From the NCBI GenBank assembly GCA_030598305.1, contig JAUVQC010000055.1, positions 1 to 7,689 on the forward strand: 7,689 nt of DNA. Direction: 5' to 3'. The stretch comes from Actinomycetes bacterium (lineage in GTDB: Bacteria > Actinomycetota > Acidimicrobiia > UBA5794). The translations under genes were made by a program, and so were the position numbers. The notes beneath the pieces were generated by a model. It was not told the origin of the DNA. It saw only the letters and a program-made list of their open reading frames with translations, and did no database searches. Below, in pieces: positions 6,507 through 7,689 of this stretch (the stretch's first letter is position 1; every line of letters begins with the position of its first letter).

Positions 6507-7689
6507 CAACGAGCTCGGCGATTCGTTCCAGACCCTCAGCGAGATCCGCGTCTGAAAGGGCGAATGAAAACCGAGCATACCCCGGGGCACCAAACGCCTC
6601 TCCTGGAACGATCGCGACGTTGACCTCATCGAGCAGCAACGCTGCAAGCTCCATTGTATTCGTTGCCGTCCTACCCGCCAATGGTCGCTCGAGCAGTCCG
6701 CGCATGTTCGGGAAGGCATAGAAGGCACCGTGCGGTTCGATACAGGTCACCCCATCGATCTGGTTCAACATCCTGTGCATCGTGCGGCGTCGGCCATCGA
6801 ACGCGTCACGCATCGATGCTACGGCATCGAGTGAGCCGCCGACAGCCTCGAGAGCAGCAGCTTGCGCGACGTTGTTGACATTCGACGAGAGATGCGACTG
6901 AATACGCGTGGCAGCGGAGGCAACCTCAGCCGGACCGATCATCCACCCGACACGCCAGCCTGTCATCGCATAGGTCTTCGCCACGCCGTTGACGACCACA
7001 CAACGCGCGGCCACTTCTGGCACGACAACCGGCATTGAATGGAACTCTGCGCCTCCATACACAAGATGCTCGTAGATTTCGTCGGTCATGACCCAGATGC
7101 CACGCTCAACAGCCCACTCTCCGACCTGTCGGACCTGGTCCTTTGTATACACGGAGCCTGTCGGGTTCGAAGGGCTCACGAAAATCAACATCTTGGTCCG
7201 ATCTGTCACCGCCGCGTCCAATGCTTCAATAGCGACCGTGAAATTGGATGTCTCATCCGTTGGAACCACTACAGGCACTCCACCCGCCAGAACGATGGCC
7301 TCGGGATAGGTGACCCAGTAAGGCGACGGGAGGAGCACCTCATCACCCGGATCGAGCAACACCTGGCAGGTTTCGTACACGGCTTGTTTCCCACCATTGG
7401 TGACAACCACTTGTGAAGCATCGATATCGTATTCGGAATCTCTCATCGTCTTTGCAGCGATGGCGTCCCTGAGCAAGGGTTGACCTGCCGACGGCGAGTA
7501 GCGATGCGATTTCGGGTCGCGAGCGGCTACGACTGCGGCTTCCACGATCGCGGACGGCGTTGCAAAATTTGGCTCACCTGCCCCGTATCCGATCACCGGA
7601 TGCCCCTCGGCACGGAGCTGATTGGCCTTCGCCGTTATCGCAAGAGTTGCCGACGGTTGCACGGCAAGGGCTCGTGTCGATATCGATTC
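6496..7689 (-). CDS. Aspartate/prephenate-type aminotransferase, class I (5' end outside window)
   Basis: A PLP-dependent fold type I aminotransferase, 388 residues from the GTG at 7662. The frame stays open to the right edge, and the extra codons (ending in ISTRALAV) match the family N terminus, so the true start lies just outside and the GTG is internal. Motifs, numbered from the GTG: 'GAGEPNF' (27-33), 'GGKQ' (90-93), 'NPTG' with Asn166, 'TDEIY' with Asp194, PLP lysine Lys229 in '[10 protein letters not shown]', and substrate carboxylate Arg364 in 'YARFSF'. The 'GGKQ' lysine and 'AK...MTGWR' pattern resemble the Thermus-type aspartate aminotransferase, a group in which some members also transaminate prephenate to arogenate. 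Aspartate/glutamate transamination is the safest call; prephenate use cannot be decided here. Its stop overlaps the 3' end of the fusion gene by 11 bp, tail to tail. Confidence 0.9.
   Translation of the reverse strand, partial: ESISTRALAVQPSATLAITAKANQLRAEGHPVIGYGAGEPNFATPSAIVEAAVVAARDPKSHRYSPSAGQPLLRDAIAAKTMRDSEYDIDASQVVVTNGGKQAVYETCQVLLDPGDEVLLPSPYWVTYPEAIVLAGGVPVVVPTDETSNFTVAIEALDAAVTDRTKMLIFVSPSNPTGSVYTKDQVRQVGEWAVERGIWVMTDEIYEHLVYGGAEFHSMPVVVPEVAARCVVVNGVAKTYAMTGWRVGWMIGPAEVASAATRIQSHLSSNVNNVAQAAALEAVGGSLDAVASMRDAFDGRRRTMHRMLNQIDGVTCIEPHGAFYAFPNMRGLLERPLAGRTATNTMELAALLLDEVNVAIVPGEAFGAPGYARFSFALSDADLAEGLERIAELVATS

Noticed and set aside
7677..7686. 10-bp palindrome TCGATATCGA at the right edge
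   Set aside because: It lies within the coding frame of the aminotransferase N terminus and is explained by ordinary codons; no second copy was noticed.

Overview
The window reads as chromosomal DNA of a moderately GC-rich actinobacterium, most likely an Acidimicrobiia-like lineage. The pointers are a DUF4032-type protein, an actinobacterial-style exporter half-transporter, a lipoprotein with a threonine-rich linker, frequent GTG codons at candidate starts, and genes that mostly lack Shine-Dalgarno sequences. This placement is inferred from protein style, not from a marker gene. I see no mobile element, CRISPR array, tRNA, rRNA or clear Rho-independent terminator. Coding density is very high, and the longest gene-free stretch is under 100 bp.

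Layout. Positions 1-1222, plus strand: the C-terminal part of a DUF4032 protein, cut by the window edge, then a universal-stress-protein-like gene. Positions 1228-4501, minus strand: three genes, in transcription order a 225-aa lipoprotein, an ABC exporter half-transporter, and a 205-aa lipoprotein whose start overlaps the exporter stop (ATGA). Positions 4579-6506, plus strand: a lipoate ligase/octanoyltransferase-family gene, followed by a gene that fuses a complete type II 3-dehydroquinate dehydratase to a complete alpha/beta hydrolase. Positions 6496-7689, minus strand: an aspartate/prephenate-type aminotransferase that runs off the right edge and overlaps the fusion gene tail to tail by 11 bp.

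The most notable object is the dehydratase-hydrolase fusion (5367-6506). Both halves keep all expected catalytic residues, and the seam is a short linker with no stop or frameshift. The hydrolase substrate, and any link to the shikimate pathway, cannot be read from sequence. The second recurrent signal is a TAnnnT box 6-7 nt upstream of the start codon at three putative transcription-unit heads, which fits leaderless transcription. The aminotransferase belongs to a family that can work in the phenylalanine/tyrosine branch downstream of the shikimate pathway, so two neighbouring convergent genes may both touch aromatic amino acid synthesis. The lipoproteins and exporter may form an envelope export unit with unknown cargo.
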